Shown one piece after another: positions 14,949-23,069 of a DNA stretch of 31,985 nucleotides (positions are counted from its first letter, which is position 1; each line of letters begins with the position of its first letter). This DNA is from Pseudothermotoga sp. (GTDB lineage Bacteria; Thermotogota; Thermotogae; Thermotogales; DSM-5069): assembly GCA_003510135.1 (NCBI GenBank), contig DOKY01000008.1:32499-64483 (forward strand). Reading direction: 5' to 3'. Under the pieces are notes generated by a model. That model saw only the letters and a list, made by a program, of their open reading frames with translations. It made no database searches and was not told where the DNA came from. A program made the translations under genes and the position numbers.

Positions 14949-15763
14949 AACTGAGAGAGCTTTACACGATTCTCAAAGACGTCCTGAAAGAGGCCTCCGA
15001 ATCGCCAGGTTCGGAGGCTTTGTCCGTACTGACTAAGGTTACTTCCCAAACCCGCGAAAGGTTGCTGATGAACTTCGAAGAAGAAGTCCCCGAAGAAGTG
15101 TGTCAGTTGGCAATCTCACTCGCAAAGAAACGTGCGGGTGGTTATCCGTTACAGTACATAACAGAACGATGTTATTTTTACGGCCTGGAACTCCACGTGC
15201 GCGAAGGAGTGTTCGTGCCGCGCATCGAGACGGAAATGCTGGTCGAGCTGGCTTTGAAGCTCATCGAGGAAAAGGGTTTCAAAATGGTTGCGGACGTCGG
15301 TACTGGTACGGGCTGCATAGCCATAGCGATTGCGCTCGAAAGTGAATGTGAGGTCCTGGCAACGGATATAAGTGAAAGAGCCCTCGAGGTTGCCAGATGC
15401 AACGTTGAACGGTACAGAGCTCGTGTCCGGCTTCTGAAGGGTGCATATTTGAGTCCCCTGTTGCCCGTTCTCAACGATGTTCAGCTCATCGTTTCGAATC
15501 CGCCGTATGTTCCGACGAGTGCTGAACTACCCTTCGATGTTTTGAAAGAACCATACGAGGCGTTGTTTGCCGGTGAAGATGGACTTGACTTCTACCGAAA
15601 TTTCTTTTCAGATCCTTCTCTTCTCGCGCGAAAGACGATCATCATGGAGATGTCTCCAGAACAGGAAGAGCCACTGAGGACGTTACTCAAAGATCTTGGA
15701 ACGATCACTTTCTTTAAAGACCAGTTTAACAGAACGAGGTTCTTCAGACTCGACGTTGCATGA
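14945..15763 (+). CDS. prmC: Release factor glutamine methyltransferase
   Basis: A 272-residue class I methyltransferase (PrmC/HemK) that methylates the Gln of the GGQ motif in peptide release factors. The N-terminal helical domain (about 1-80) binds the release factor; the SAM loop is VADVGTGTGCIAIAIA, and the diagnostic NPPY motif occurs in LIVSNPPYVPTS. The start ATG overlaps the preceding stop (ATGA); the longer frame is a shadow. A 9-bp inverted repeat lies inside the gene at 14993-15018, about 50 bases from the start codon. The C-terminus is normal, so the gene looks intact. Confidence 0.93.
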   Translation: MKLRELYTILKDVLKEASESPGSEALSVLTKVTSQTRERLLMNFEEEVPEEVCQLAISLAKKRAGGYPLQYITERCYFYGLELHVREGVFVPRIETEMLVELALKLIEEKGFKMVADVGTGTGCIAIAIALESECEVLATDISERALEVARCNVERYRARVRLLKGAYLSPLLPVLNDVQLIVSNPPYVPTSAELPFDVLKEPYEALFAGEDGLDFYRNFFSDPSLLARKTIIMEMSPEQEEPLRTLLKDLGTITFFKDQFNRTRFFRLDVA

Positions 15764-15801
15764 TAAAATAATTCGTGGAACTAACTTTTGGGGTGGTCTC
15801 C

Positions 15802-17529
15802 TTGAAAAGGTTACTCAAGTACGCGAGGCCCTATGCGTGGTTCTTCGTGCTTGCAATATTTGTAGTGCTCGTCTCAGCCGTGGTGGACCTGTTGCCTCCT
15901 CAGCTGATCAGAACGATCATAGACGGTTATTTGAACAACGAGGCTTTGTCCGAGTCTGAGAGACTCTCTGGGATCTTCAGGCTTGGTTTCGCAGTGGTGG
16001 GAGTGTTCGCCGCACAGTTCTTGTTTGGTTATCTCAGCACCTTCATCACGTCGTACTTAGGCAACAGGATCGTTCACGATGTGCGTACGGATCTTTTTAG
16101 AAAGGTTCTGCGCCTGCCCATGTCCTTCTTTGACAGAAACCCATCAGGTAGGATCACAACCAGGATCGTCAACGATACTCAGAACATACAGGAGTTCTTT
16201 ATGAGTGTCATCACGGCAATGGTGAAGGATGTGTTTCTCCTCGCAGGTACGATATACTTCCTCGTTCGTCTCAGTCCGAGACTGTTCGCAACGAGCAGCT
16301 TCATTTTTCCCATCATAGCGGTTGCGATGATCCTGTTCAGATACTTCGATCTGAAAGTCTACAGAGAGGTACGAACCAACTTGGCGAAAGTGAACGCTTA
16401 CCTTGCGGAACACATCAGCGGGATGAGCGTGATAAAGCTTTTTCTGGCTGAGGATTATAAAAGAAAAGAATTTGACTCGGTGAACTCGGAACTCTACAGA
16501 TCTCAGCTCAAACAGCTTTACGTGTTCGGTGTCTTCCGACCTTTCATAAGCTTCGTGAGGCACATGGCCACGAGTGCGATCATTTACTTTGGAGCAAGAA
16601 TGATCCTTCAGCAGAGCATCATGTTCGGCGAACTTTACGCCTTCATTTCCTATATAGACACCTTCATGAGACCGTTGGAAGACATTTCCGAGAAATACGA
16701 CATAATTCAGAACACAACGGCTTCGTGCGAGAAGATATTCTCCCTGATGGACGAACAACCAGAACCGAGCGGAAAGAAAAACAGTGATCTGAGCATTGAA
16801 AAGGGCGAGGTGAAATTCGAAGACGTCTGGTTCAGTTACGATTCAGAAAGGTGGGTTTTGAAGGGGATCAACGTCGTTTTCAAGCCTGGAGAGCTGACTG
16901 CCATCGTTGGTGAAACGGGTGCGGGAAAGACGTCCTTGATGAACCTCATCAACGGACTGTACGTACCACAGAAGGGACGGATCCTCATCGATGGGAAAGA
17001 CATGTTCGAGTACGACCTGACGAGAATTAGAAAGCAAATAGCAGCAGTTCCCCAGGATGTGATCCTGTTCACAGGAACGATTCTTGACAACGTGAGATTG
17101 TTCGACGAATCCTACAGCGAAGAACAGGTCGTCGAAGCCCTCAAGAAGGTCCACGCTTACGACATCGTGTCTCGCCTGACTGAAGGAATTCACACGAGGA
17201 TCGTCGAGAGAGGTTACACGCTCTCCGCTGGTGAGAGACAGCTCATTGCTCTCGCGCGCGCCGTTTTGTTCGACGCCAAGATCCTCATACTCGACGAAGC
17301 CACGAGCAACATCGACGTGGAAACCGAAACAAGAATAGAGACAGCGATAAGAGAACTTTCCAAAGAAAAAACGATGATTATGATCGCTCACAGACTTTCC
17401 ACGGTGAAAAACGCAGACAGAATACTGGTCGTGCATAACGGTAAGATAGTTGAGGAAGGAAAGCACGCACAGCTAATGGCGCGCCAGGGCGTGTACTATC
17501 AACTTTACCAGATACAGTTCGCCTCGTGA
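15802..17529 (+). CDS. ABC exporter, fused membrane and ATPase domains
   Basis: A half-transporter of about 575 residues of the MsbA/LmrA type. The first 310 residues are a six-helix membrane domain; the ATPase follows with Walker A GETGAGKTS near residue 370, the signature LSAGERQ near 474 and Walker B ILILDEATSNID near 494. TTG at 15802 has GGGGTGG 5 bases upstream; GTG at 15793 or 15775 are alternatives. It probably works as a homodimer, since no partner half-transporter is adjacent. Substrate (lipid, peptide or drug) cannot be told from sequence. It lies 38 bases after prmC and converges on the kinase gene with a 3-base gap. Confidence 0.9.
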   Translation: MKRLLKYARPYAWFFVLAIFVVLVSAVVDLLPPQLIRTIIDGYLNNEALSESERLSGIFRLGFAVVGVFAAQFLFGYLSTFITSYLGNRIVHDVRTDLFRKVLRLPMSFFDRNPSGRITTRIVNDTQNIQEFFMSVITAMVKDVFLLAGTIYFLVRLSPRLFATSSFIFPIIAVAMILFRYFDLKVYREVRTNLAKVNAYLAEHISGMSVIKLFLAEDYKRKEFDSVNSELYRSQLKQLYVFGVFRPFISFVRHMATSAIIYFGARMILQQSIMFGELYAFISYIDTFMRPLEDISEKYDIIQNTTASCEKIFSLMDEQPEPSGKKNSDLSIEKGEVKFEDVWFSYDSERWVLKGINVVFKPGELTAIVGETGAGKTSLMNLINGLYVPQKGRILIDGKDMFEYDLTRIRKQIAAVPQDVILFTGTILDNVRLFDESYSEEQVVEALKKVHAYDIVSRLTEGIHTRIVERGYTLSAGERQLIALARAVLFDAKILILDEATSNIDVETETRIETAIRELSKEKTMIMIAHRLSTVKNADRILVVHNGKIVEEGKHAQLMARQGVYYQLYQIQFAS

Positions 17530-17532
17530 TTC

Positions 17533-18975
17533 TCAAAGCTTCTCTGTCCACAACTCGTACAGTTTCTGATAATAAGGCACGAGCTTTTCGTCCGGTTCGT
17601 AGACCTCGAGCTCACCTTTCAGTGCTTCCATGGCCTTTTTTCTGTGATCTTCACCAAGCAGGTGCCAGATCGCTCCCAGGGCGGTTCCCTGTCTCTTACT
17701 CTGCACGATGATCCTCTGATTGATGACAGTCGCGAGCATCTTGGTCCACACGTCGGCTCTGGTCAAGCCACCGGTCGAGTAGATCCGATCACACCGTTTT
17801 GGTAGAAGTTTCACCACATCGAAGATCCTTCTCAGATTCAGGATAATGCCCTCCAAAACGCTTCGTGCCACCATCCATTCTGTCGTATCACCGCGAAGAT
17901 TCAAGAATTTCGCACTGAGTCTTGGATCCAGTTCCGGAAATCTCTCGCTGAAAACAAACGGATAGAACAGAACGGCGCGTGAGATGTCCACGCTGTGGAA
18001 GTTCTCCTCAATCGATTTTATGATTTGCGCATGGTCGTGTCTGGAGAACAGTTTCACGTACCAGTCGAAGACGATCCCACCGTTGCTGGTCGCCACTCCA
18101 CTGATATAGTGATCTTCATCAACGATGTAGCACCAAACACCTGGAGACGGGTATCTCTCCGGTGGTTCACTCACGATAGACCTTATTGCCGCGCTGCTGC
18201 TCGAAGAGATGGTCACCGAGTCGTCCACACCCGCACCGGAACCTATGCTCGAAGCTGCTGCATCCGAAATGCCCACAAAAACGATCGTACTTTCGCGGAA
18301 TCCTGTCCTTTCGCACGCTTCTTTGATCATTTCTTTTGCAAAACGTGGCGAGACCAACTGTGGCAATTTCATTTCGTCGACGTTGGTCAATGTCCTGAGC
18401 ATATCCGTCATCCAGACCTTTCTGTGAATGTCTAGAAATCCCGTGCCCGAGGCAACTGAGATGTCGCTGACTAAGGTTCCAGTGAGCTTGTAGAATATGT
18501 AATCCTTTATCGAGACAATCTTGTGGGCCTTCTCGATCTTCTCAGGCTCGTTCTGAGCGAACCACATGAGTTTGAAGAGAGGATACGCGAAGTTGCTCGC
18601 ACAGCCTGCCCTGTCCTGAAGAGTTTTCGTGAGGTCTCTGTCATTCTTCACCTGAAACACCTGGGGTATAGATCGTTCGTCTACCCACGGTACCAGGTTG
18701 CCCATGGGCTGAAGATTCTCATCAAGGAAAAGCAGGGAATGCAGCATGCTGTCCAGAACAATACCGTCAACACGCTGGAACTTCTCTCCAACTCTTCTTA
18801 ACGCTTTGAACACGGAGTTCTCGATCTGGACAGGGTCTTGCTCAAACATGGAGGGTCCAACACTGAACACATCGTAAGGTTCGCTGACGTCAAGCAAAAC
18901 CTTCAACGCTTCAGAATCGTAGAGGATCACCTTCACGGCAGTCGTGCCGATGTCTACACCGACGTATATCCCCAC
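17533..18975 (-). CDS. FGGY-family carbohydrate kinase, gluconate-kinase-like
   Basis: A 480-residue FGGY sugar kinase whose pattern most resembles FGGY gluconokinases: DIGTT at 8-12, MHSLLFLDEN, YPLFKLMWF, IKDYIFYKL, SVASGTGFLDIH, NNGG-like SNGGIVFDW and VLEGIILNL. The usual VTIGTSGAIR phosphate loop reads VTISSSSSAAIR (Ser257-261), and LAGER is VFSER, so activity or nucleotide use may be altered. I prefer GTG at 18975 to GTG 18990: the SD GGAGG (18983-18987) lies between them, and the candidate promoter would put the transcript start near 18990. It is divergent from the TRAP operon, which makes a sugar acid such as gluconate a likely substrate. Xylulose or another sugar remains possible. 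Confidence 0.85.
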   Translation of the reverse strand: MGIYVGVDIGTTAVKVILYDSEALKVLLDVSEPYDVFSVGPSMFEQDPVQIENSVFKALRRVGEKFQRVDGIVLDSMLHSLLFLDENLQPMGNLVPWVDERSIPQVFQVKNDRDLTKTLQDRAGCASNFAYPLFKLMWFAQNEPEKIEKAHKIVSIKDYIFYKLTGTLVSDISVASGTGFLDIHRKVWMTDMLRTLTNVDEMKLPQLVSPRFAKEMIKEACERTGFRESTIVFVGISDAAASSIGSGAGVDDSVTISSSSSAAIRSIVSEPPERYPSPGVWCYIVDEDHYISGVATSNGGIVFDWYVKLFSRHDHAQIIKSIEENFHSVDISRAVLFYPFVFSERFPELDPRLSAKFLNLRGDTTEWMVARSVLEGIILNLRRIFDVVKLLPKRCDRIYSTGGLTRADVWTKMLATVINQRIIVQSKRQGTALGAIWHLLGEDHRKKAMEALKGELEVYEPDEKLVPYYQKLYELWTEKL

Positions 18976-18996
18976 CTGCGACACCTCCACACGGCT

Positions 18997-19025
18997 ATGT
19001 TACACCAGGACAACGGTCGAAGCAA
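18997..19025 (-). promoter_or_regulatory. Candidate promoter of the kinase gene
   Basis: On the minus strand TTGCTT (19020-19025) and TAACAT (18997-19002) are 17 bases apart. This puts the start of transcription close to 18990, which leaves a very short leader containing the GGAGG site and supports translation from GTG at 18975. Confidence 0.5.
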
Positions 19026-19029
19026 GAGT

Positions 19030-19203
19030 TCACCTGAGCAAGTACGCAGACAGCGCGATATCCAAGCTGGAGGCAAACAGGGCGCGGATAGCAACGAGGA
19101 AGGTGTTCTTCATGAACCTGACCTTGCTCATCTCTATGCCGTAGTTTGCGAGGATGCGGGACCACATCATTCCTGCCAGTACTCCTATAAGCGTCTTATG
19201 TTG
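19030..19203 (-). pseudogene. 3' remnant of an ArsB-like ion transporter gene
   Basis: On the minus strand a frame ending in TGA at 19030-19032 encodes a clearly protein-like tail: TLIGVLAGMMWSRILANYG, then IEMSKVRFMKNTFLVAIRA, then SSLDIALSAYLLR. This matches from memory the C-terminal end of ArsB/arsenical-pump-type permeases (G-x-L-A-x-x-x-W-x-x-x-L, polar helix, last membrane helix), including the length. Only about 57 codons are convincing; upstream of about 19203 the frame loses membrane character and meets a stop near 19260, and no start with a ribosome binding site exists. It is best read as the tail of a deleted gene. The stretch 19204-19350 shows nothing else. Confidence 0.5.
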
Positions 19204-19350
19204 AAACCAACAATCGTGCTCACTGGATGAGGGGCGTGGTTCTTCGAAACTGACAGCATTTCAAAGAAGATGTTCGGATGATCTCAAGATTGATGATCTG
19301 ACATTGCCCTTTAGCTCTTCCTCTTAGAGTGTTAAGATGTAAAAAACCTC

Positions 19351-19380
19351 TTGCAACAGCACCCTGTTGTGGTATATAAT
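19351..19380 (+). promoter_or_regulatory. Promoter of the TRAP operon with a built-in palindrome
   Basis: TTGCAA (19351-19356) and a perfect TATAAT (19375-19380) are 18 bases apart. The inverted repeat CAACAG (19354-19359) / CTGTTG (19364-19369) overlaps the -35 box and spacer, the classic place for a repressor to block polymerase. The dctP ATG is at 19446. The RpiR gene of the same operon is the natural candidate to bind here. Confidence 0.75.
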
Positions 19381-19391
19381 TTTTTTGACTG

Positions 19392-19407
19392 CCCACCAAT
19401 ATGTGGG
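19392..19407. promoter_or_regulatory. Inverted repeat in the TRAP operon leader
   Basis: CCCAC (19392-19396) and GTGGG (19403-19407) form a 5-bp inverted repeat around six bases, about 12 bases downstream of the -10 box. It could be a second operator or a 5'-UTR hairpin that stabilises the dctP message. Confidence 0.35.
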
Positions 19408-19445
19408 GGTACATCAAAATATTTTTCGACAAGGAGGGAGTGGCA

Positions 19446-20447
19446 ATGAAGAAGTTGCTGGTGTTCATCATCGTGGCAATCGTTTTCACCACGTTGCTCG
19501 CGGCACCCAAGTACGTGCTCAGGTTCAACCACGTTCTCGCGGCCACAGAACCTTACCACGAAGCGTTCTTGAAGTGGGCCAAAGCTGTGGAGGAAAGAAC
19601 CAATGGAGATGTGAAGATCGAGGTGTTCCACAGCGCGCAGCTCGGTGTGGAAGAAGACATACTCGAGCAGATCAGGGCCGGTGCACCTGTGGGCCAGAAC
19701 ACGGACTCGGCACGGATGGGAATGTACGTTCCCCCGATTGGTGTTATGAACATCGCTTACTTCATCGACTTCATGGGTGCTAAGACACCGGAAGAAGTCA
19801 TTGAGGCTCTAAAGAAGGTGAAACAGTCGCCCTCAATGAAGAAGTGGCTTGACGAACTCGAGAACAAGTACGGCTTCAAGGTGCTCTCTTTCTTCTGGGT
19901 GCAGGGCTACAGACATTTCTTCACAAACAAACCCGTCAGACAACCTGCAGACCTGTCCGGATTGAGGATCAGAACACCGCCGTCACCAGCTTGGCAGGAG
20001 TCCATCAGGGCACTTGGAGCACAGCCTGTAGCCATAGCGTTCGGCGAGATCTACACGGCGATCCAAACGAAGGCTTGCGATGGTGCCGAACTGACATACG
20101 CAAACGTTTACAATGGCTCGCTGTACGAGGTTGTCAAGTACGCATCTGAGACGGGGCACATACTGCTGATCAACTTCGAAGTTGTCAGTGCCAAGTGGTT
20201 CAGGAGTCTGCCGCCCGAGTATCAGAAGATCATCGAAGAAGAGTGCGACAAGGCTGGTATCGAAGTCTCGATGAAGATCATGAAGGAACTCAGCGAGGAG
20301 TTCAAACAGAAATGCATCGAAAAGGGTATAACGGTGATCAGTGACGTTGACAAGGCAGCGTTCATGGAAGCTGCAAAACAAGCGTACATCAAACTTGGTA
20401 TAATGGACGCACTGCAGCAGCTCATCAAAGAAGTCAAAGGTGAGTGA
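19446..20447 (+). CDS. dctP: TRAP transporter solute-binding protein
   Basis: A 333-residue periplasmic DctP-type binding protein that delivers a carboxylate-bearing substrate to a TRAP membrane complex. It has a signal peptide (residues 1-19, KKLL then a hydrophobic core, cleaved near LLA), the early FNHVLAATEPYHEAFLKWAKAVEERTNG stretch, and the family specificity strand DLSGLRIRTPPSPAWQESIRALGAQPV, whose Arg normally binds the substrate carboxylate. AAGGAGGGAG precedes the ATG at 19446; the frame upstream is the promoter region. A strong terminator-like hairpin follows directly. Kinase, SDR and hydroxyacid dehydrogenase nearby suggest a sugar acid such as gluconate or a keto-gluconate as substrate; this is inference. 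Confidence 0.93.
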   Translation: MKKLLVFIIVAIVFTTLLAAPKYVLRFNHVLAATEPYHEAFLKWAKAVEERTNGDVKIEVFHSAQLGVEEDILEQIRAGAPVGQNTDSARMGMYVPPIGVMNIAYFIDFMGAKTPEEVIEALKKVKQSPSMKKWLDELENKYGFKVLSFFWVQGYRHFFTNKPVRQPADLSGLRIRTPPSPAWQESIRALGAQPVAIAFGEIYTAIQTKACDGAELTYANVYNGSLYEVVKYASETGHILLINFEVVSAKWFRSLPPEYQKIIEEECDKAGIEVSMKIMKELSEEFKQKCIEKGITVISDVDKAAFMEAAKQAYIKLGIMDALQQLIKEVKGE

Positions 20448-20452
20448 GCTTG

Positions 20453-20483
20453 AACCCAGTCCCCTTAGAGGGACTGGGTTTTT
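20453..20483 (+). terminator. Attenuator between dctP and dctQ
   Basis: AACCCAGTCCC (20453-20463) and GGGACTGGGTT (20470-20480) form a perfect 11-bp stem with a six-base loop and run into five T (20479-20483). By shape this is a full rho-independent terminator, but it sits inside the operon 5 bases after dctP and 28 bases before dctQ. Partial read-through would keep the binding protein more abundant than the membrane subunits. Confidence 0.85.
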
Positions 20484-20510
20484 CTATACTTCTTTATGAG
20501 GTGAGAGACC

Positions 20511-20993
20511 GTGAAGAAGTTCGACGAGTACTTGGTGAAATTTGAAAAGACTGCCGCGAAGTTTCTGTTAATTGTTATGATCGTCATGGTGTTTTCTTCC
20601 GGTGTAGCAAGGTTTCTGAAGAATCCCATGAACTGGGCAGTTGATTTCAGCTCCTTCCTGTTCGCATGGGCTTGTTTCTTCGCCATGGATGTTGCCTGGC
20701 GCGAAAACAAAATGATGTCGGTTGACCTGTTCGTCAAGAAGTTACCAGCAAAGGTTCAGAGAGTGATCAGAATCATCATGCTTTTCATAATCCTTGCCTT
20801 CTGTGTCTACATGATCATCTGGGGTGCTCAACTTACCTGGACACAGAGGTTCAGAAAATTCCAGGGAATGCCGAACTTCAGCTATGCATGGGTCACGCTT
20901 GCAGTTCCCGTAGGCGCGGCTCTGTTGACAAGGTCAACGGTGCAAAAAATAGTTAAGGAGTTCAGCAATAGAGTTGTTGAGGGGGAAAAGTGA
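20511..20993 (+). CDS. dctQ: TRAP transporter small membrane subunit
   Basis: A 160-residue DctQ-type protein with four hydrophobic helices (roughly 17-35, 46-62, 83-103 and 118-142), the normal length and layout. The conserved WARE-like turn is seen as DVAWRENKMMSVDLFV. It starts with GTG at 20511, preceded by GAGGTGAGAG. It associates with DctM in the inner membrane and helps dock the binding protein. dctM follows after one base, so the two are coupled. Confidence 0.92.
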   Translation: MKKFDEYLVKFEKTAAKFLLIVMIVMVFSSGVARFLKNPMNWAVDFSSFLFAWACFFAMDVAWRENKMMSVDLFVKKLPAKVQRVIRIIMLFIILAFCVYMIIWGAQLTWTQRFRKFQGMPNFSYAWVTLAVPVGAALLTRSTVQKIVKEFSNRVVEGEK

Positions 20994-20994
20994 T

Positions 20995-22278
20995 ATGGTC
21001 TGGATGCTCATAGCGTTTCTGGTTTTCATGCTCCTGGGTATGCCCATTGCGTTCGCCATAGGTATCGCGGGCTTCATTTGGTTCTTGCAGCATTCATATC
21101 TTCCGATCACCATCCCAATTCAGATGGCGCTCTCACAGATCATCAATTTCACACTGCTCGCGATCCCGATGTTCATCATCGCAGGCAGTGTAATGAATTC
21201 GGCGGGTGTGACGAAACGGTTGCTGGATTTTGCGTCCTCACTCGTGGGACACATGCGAGGAGGATTGGGACAGGTTTCAGCTGTTCTATCAACCCTGATG
21301 GGTGGCGTGTCAGGTTCGAGCATCGCCGATGCCGCTATGGAGACAAGAATGCTTGGTCCAGAGATGCTGAAGCGTGGATATCCTCGAGGTTTCGCTGTGG
21401 CAGTGAACGTCTGGACGAGCCTGATTGTGCCGATAATACCGCCTGGCATAGCGTTCATTCTGTATGGTACGATCGGTCAGGTTTCCATCGGAAGATTGTT
21501 CGCAGCGGGTATCATGCCGGGTTTGTTGCTCATGGTGGTTTACATGTTCGTCATTCACTTCGTTGCGAAACGCCTTGGGCTTCAGCCTGAGAGGGAGAAG
21601 CGCGCTTCGAGCAGAGATATCGCACGGGCTCTGTCGGAAAGCATCTGGGCTTTGATATTCCCCGTGCTGTTGATACTGGGTTTGAGAACGGGCATTTTTA
21701 CACCATCTGAAGTTGGATCCTTCGCTGTGATCTACGGCATAATTGTCGGATTCTTCATACACAAAGAGATGAACTTGAAACAGTTTTTCACCGAGACTCT
21801 GGAGAACGCTCTGGGAGATATCGGTGCGGTCCTGGCGATCTTAGCGATGTCGAACATCTTCAGTTACGGTATGGTGTGGGAAAGGGTGCCCGAAAAGTTG
21901 GCCAGCTTCTTGCTCGGTATATCCAACAATCCTTACGTGCTGATGATAATCATCATGGTGTTCTTGATCTTCGCTGGTCTCTTCATCGATGCCACAGCTC
22001 TGATCCTGATGACCACTTCGGTGCTCTTGCCTGTGGCAAGAAAGTTGGGTATAGATCCAGTACACTTCGGCTTGATCTTCATACTCTCTGCGGCGATGGG
22101 AAATCAGACTCCACCCGTTGGAGCTTCCATGTACGCAGGCTGCAGCGTTCTGGGAGCCAGCCTGGAAGAGTACACGAAGGCGTCCTGGCCGTTCCTGTTA
22201 GTCACGATCATCGCGATTCTCCTTATTATCTTTTTCCCGCAGCTCTCGCTGTTCATACCAAAACTCATCTTCGGTTAA
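20995..22278 (+). CDS. dctM: TRAP transporter large membrane subunit
   Basis: A 427-residue DctM-type secondary transporter with about 11-12 hydrophobic helices, using an ion gradient to drive uptake. Typical family stretches are FTLLAIPMFIIAGSVMNSAG, GGVSGSSIADAAMETRMLGPEMLKRGY and the later FGLIFILSAAMGNQTPPVGASMY. ATG at 20995 is preceded by GAGGGGG; the longer frame from TTG 20974 overlaps dctQ. It forms the transporter with DctQ and DctP. An SDR gene follows after 13 bases with its own strong ribosome binding site. Confidence 0.94.
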   Translation: MVWMLIAFLVFMLLGMPIAFAIGIAGFIWFLQHSYLPITIPIQMALSQIINFTLLAIPMFIIAGSVMNSAGVTKRLLDFASSLVGHMRGGLGQVSAVLSTLMGGVSGSSIADAAMETRMLGPEMLKRGYPRGFAVAVNVWTSLIVPIIPPGIAFILYGTIGQVSIGRLFAAGIMPGLLLMVVYMFVIHFVAKRLGLQPEREKRASSRDIARALSESIWALIFPVLLILGLRTGIFTPSEVGSFAVIYGIIVGFFIHKEMNLKQFFTETLENALGDIGAVLAILAMSNIFSYGMVWERVPEKLASFLLGISNNPYVLMIIIMVFLIFAGLFIDATALILMTTSVLLPVARKLGIDPVHFGLIFILSAAMGNQTPPVGASMYAGCSVLGASLEEYTKASWPFLLVTIIAILLIIFFPQLSLFIPKLIFG

Positions 22279-22291
22279 GGAGGTGGGCAGG

Positions 22292-23053
22292 ATGAATTTT
22301 CATGGCAAAGTCGTTCTGATCACTGGTGCAGGTTCTGGTATAGGTAGGAAGGCTGCGATCATGTTCGCCGAAAGAGGCGCGAAGGTTGCAGTTAACGATA
22401 TATCTATCGAGCGGGGTAGTGAAACCGTTGAAATCATCAAGAAGAGTGGTGGAGTGGCGATCTTCGTCCACGGGGATGTGTCCAGAGCCTCAGAAGCGGA
22501 GAAAATAGTGAAGCAGACCGTTCATGAATTCAATCGGCTGGACATACTCGTGAACAATGCGGGCATAGTCCCATCTGGAAAGATAGAGGACCTCACCGAA
22601 GAGGACTTTGAAAGAACGATGGCCATCAATGTCAAAGGACCCATGTTTCTCGCCAAATACGCCGTTGCGGAGATGAAAAAGGTGGGTGGGGGTGTGATAG
22701 TGAACGTTTCCTCCGTGGCAGCACTGAAGGGGATACCAAACAGGTGCGTCTACAGCGTCTCAAAGGCAGCACTGCTCGGCTTGACCAAGTCGCTGGCCAT
22801 CGATTACGTGAAGGACAACATAAGAGTGAACGCCGTGTGTCCCGGTACCACTTACTCTCAGGGCTTGGCAGAAAGAGTCAAAGCTTCTAAGGATCCAGAC
22901 GCCGTTCTCGCAGAGATGATCGCGAGACAACCTGTGGGAAGACTTGCAAAAGAAGAAGAAATCGCGTTTGCTATACTATTTGCGGCGTGCGACGAAGCTG
23001 CCTTCATGACTGGCAGCTACGTCGTGATCGATGGAGGTGCAACGACGGCTTAA
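22292..23053 (+). CDS. SDR-family NAD-dependent dehydrogenase
   Basis: A 253-residue classical short-chain dehydrogenase. It has TGAGSGIG at 11-18, Asp36 at the end of the second strand (favouring NAD over NADP), NNAG at 88-91, and the catalytic Ser140/141-Tyr154-Lys158 set in NVSS and YSVSK. AAGGAGGTG precedes the ATG at 22292. Relatives carry names such as gluconate 5-dehydrogenase or 3-oxoacyl-ACP reductase; position in a sugar-acid TRAP operon next to a gluconate-kinase-like gene favours oxidation or reduction of a sugar acid or polyol. The substrate is not fixed by sequence. Confidence 0.9.
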   Translation: MNFHGKVVLITGAGSGIGRKAAIMFAERGAKVAVNDISIERGSETVEIIKKSGGVAIFVHGDVSRASEAEKIVKQTVHEFNRLDILVNNAGIVPSGKIEDLTEEDFERTMAINVKGPMFLAKYAVAEMKKVGGGVIVNVSSVAALKGIPNRCVYSVSKAALLGLTKSLAIDYVKDNIRVNAVCPGTTYSQGLAERVKASKDPDAVLAEMIARQPVGRLAKEEEIAFAILFAACDEAAFMTGSYVVIDGGATTA

Positions 23054-23069
23054 AACTGGAGGGCGATGT

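Noticed and set aside
18838..19230. Plus-strand frame of 130 codons over the kinase start
   Set aside because: No start with a ribosome binding site and no protein character; it is antisense to the kinase N-terminus and to the transporter remnant.
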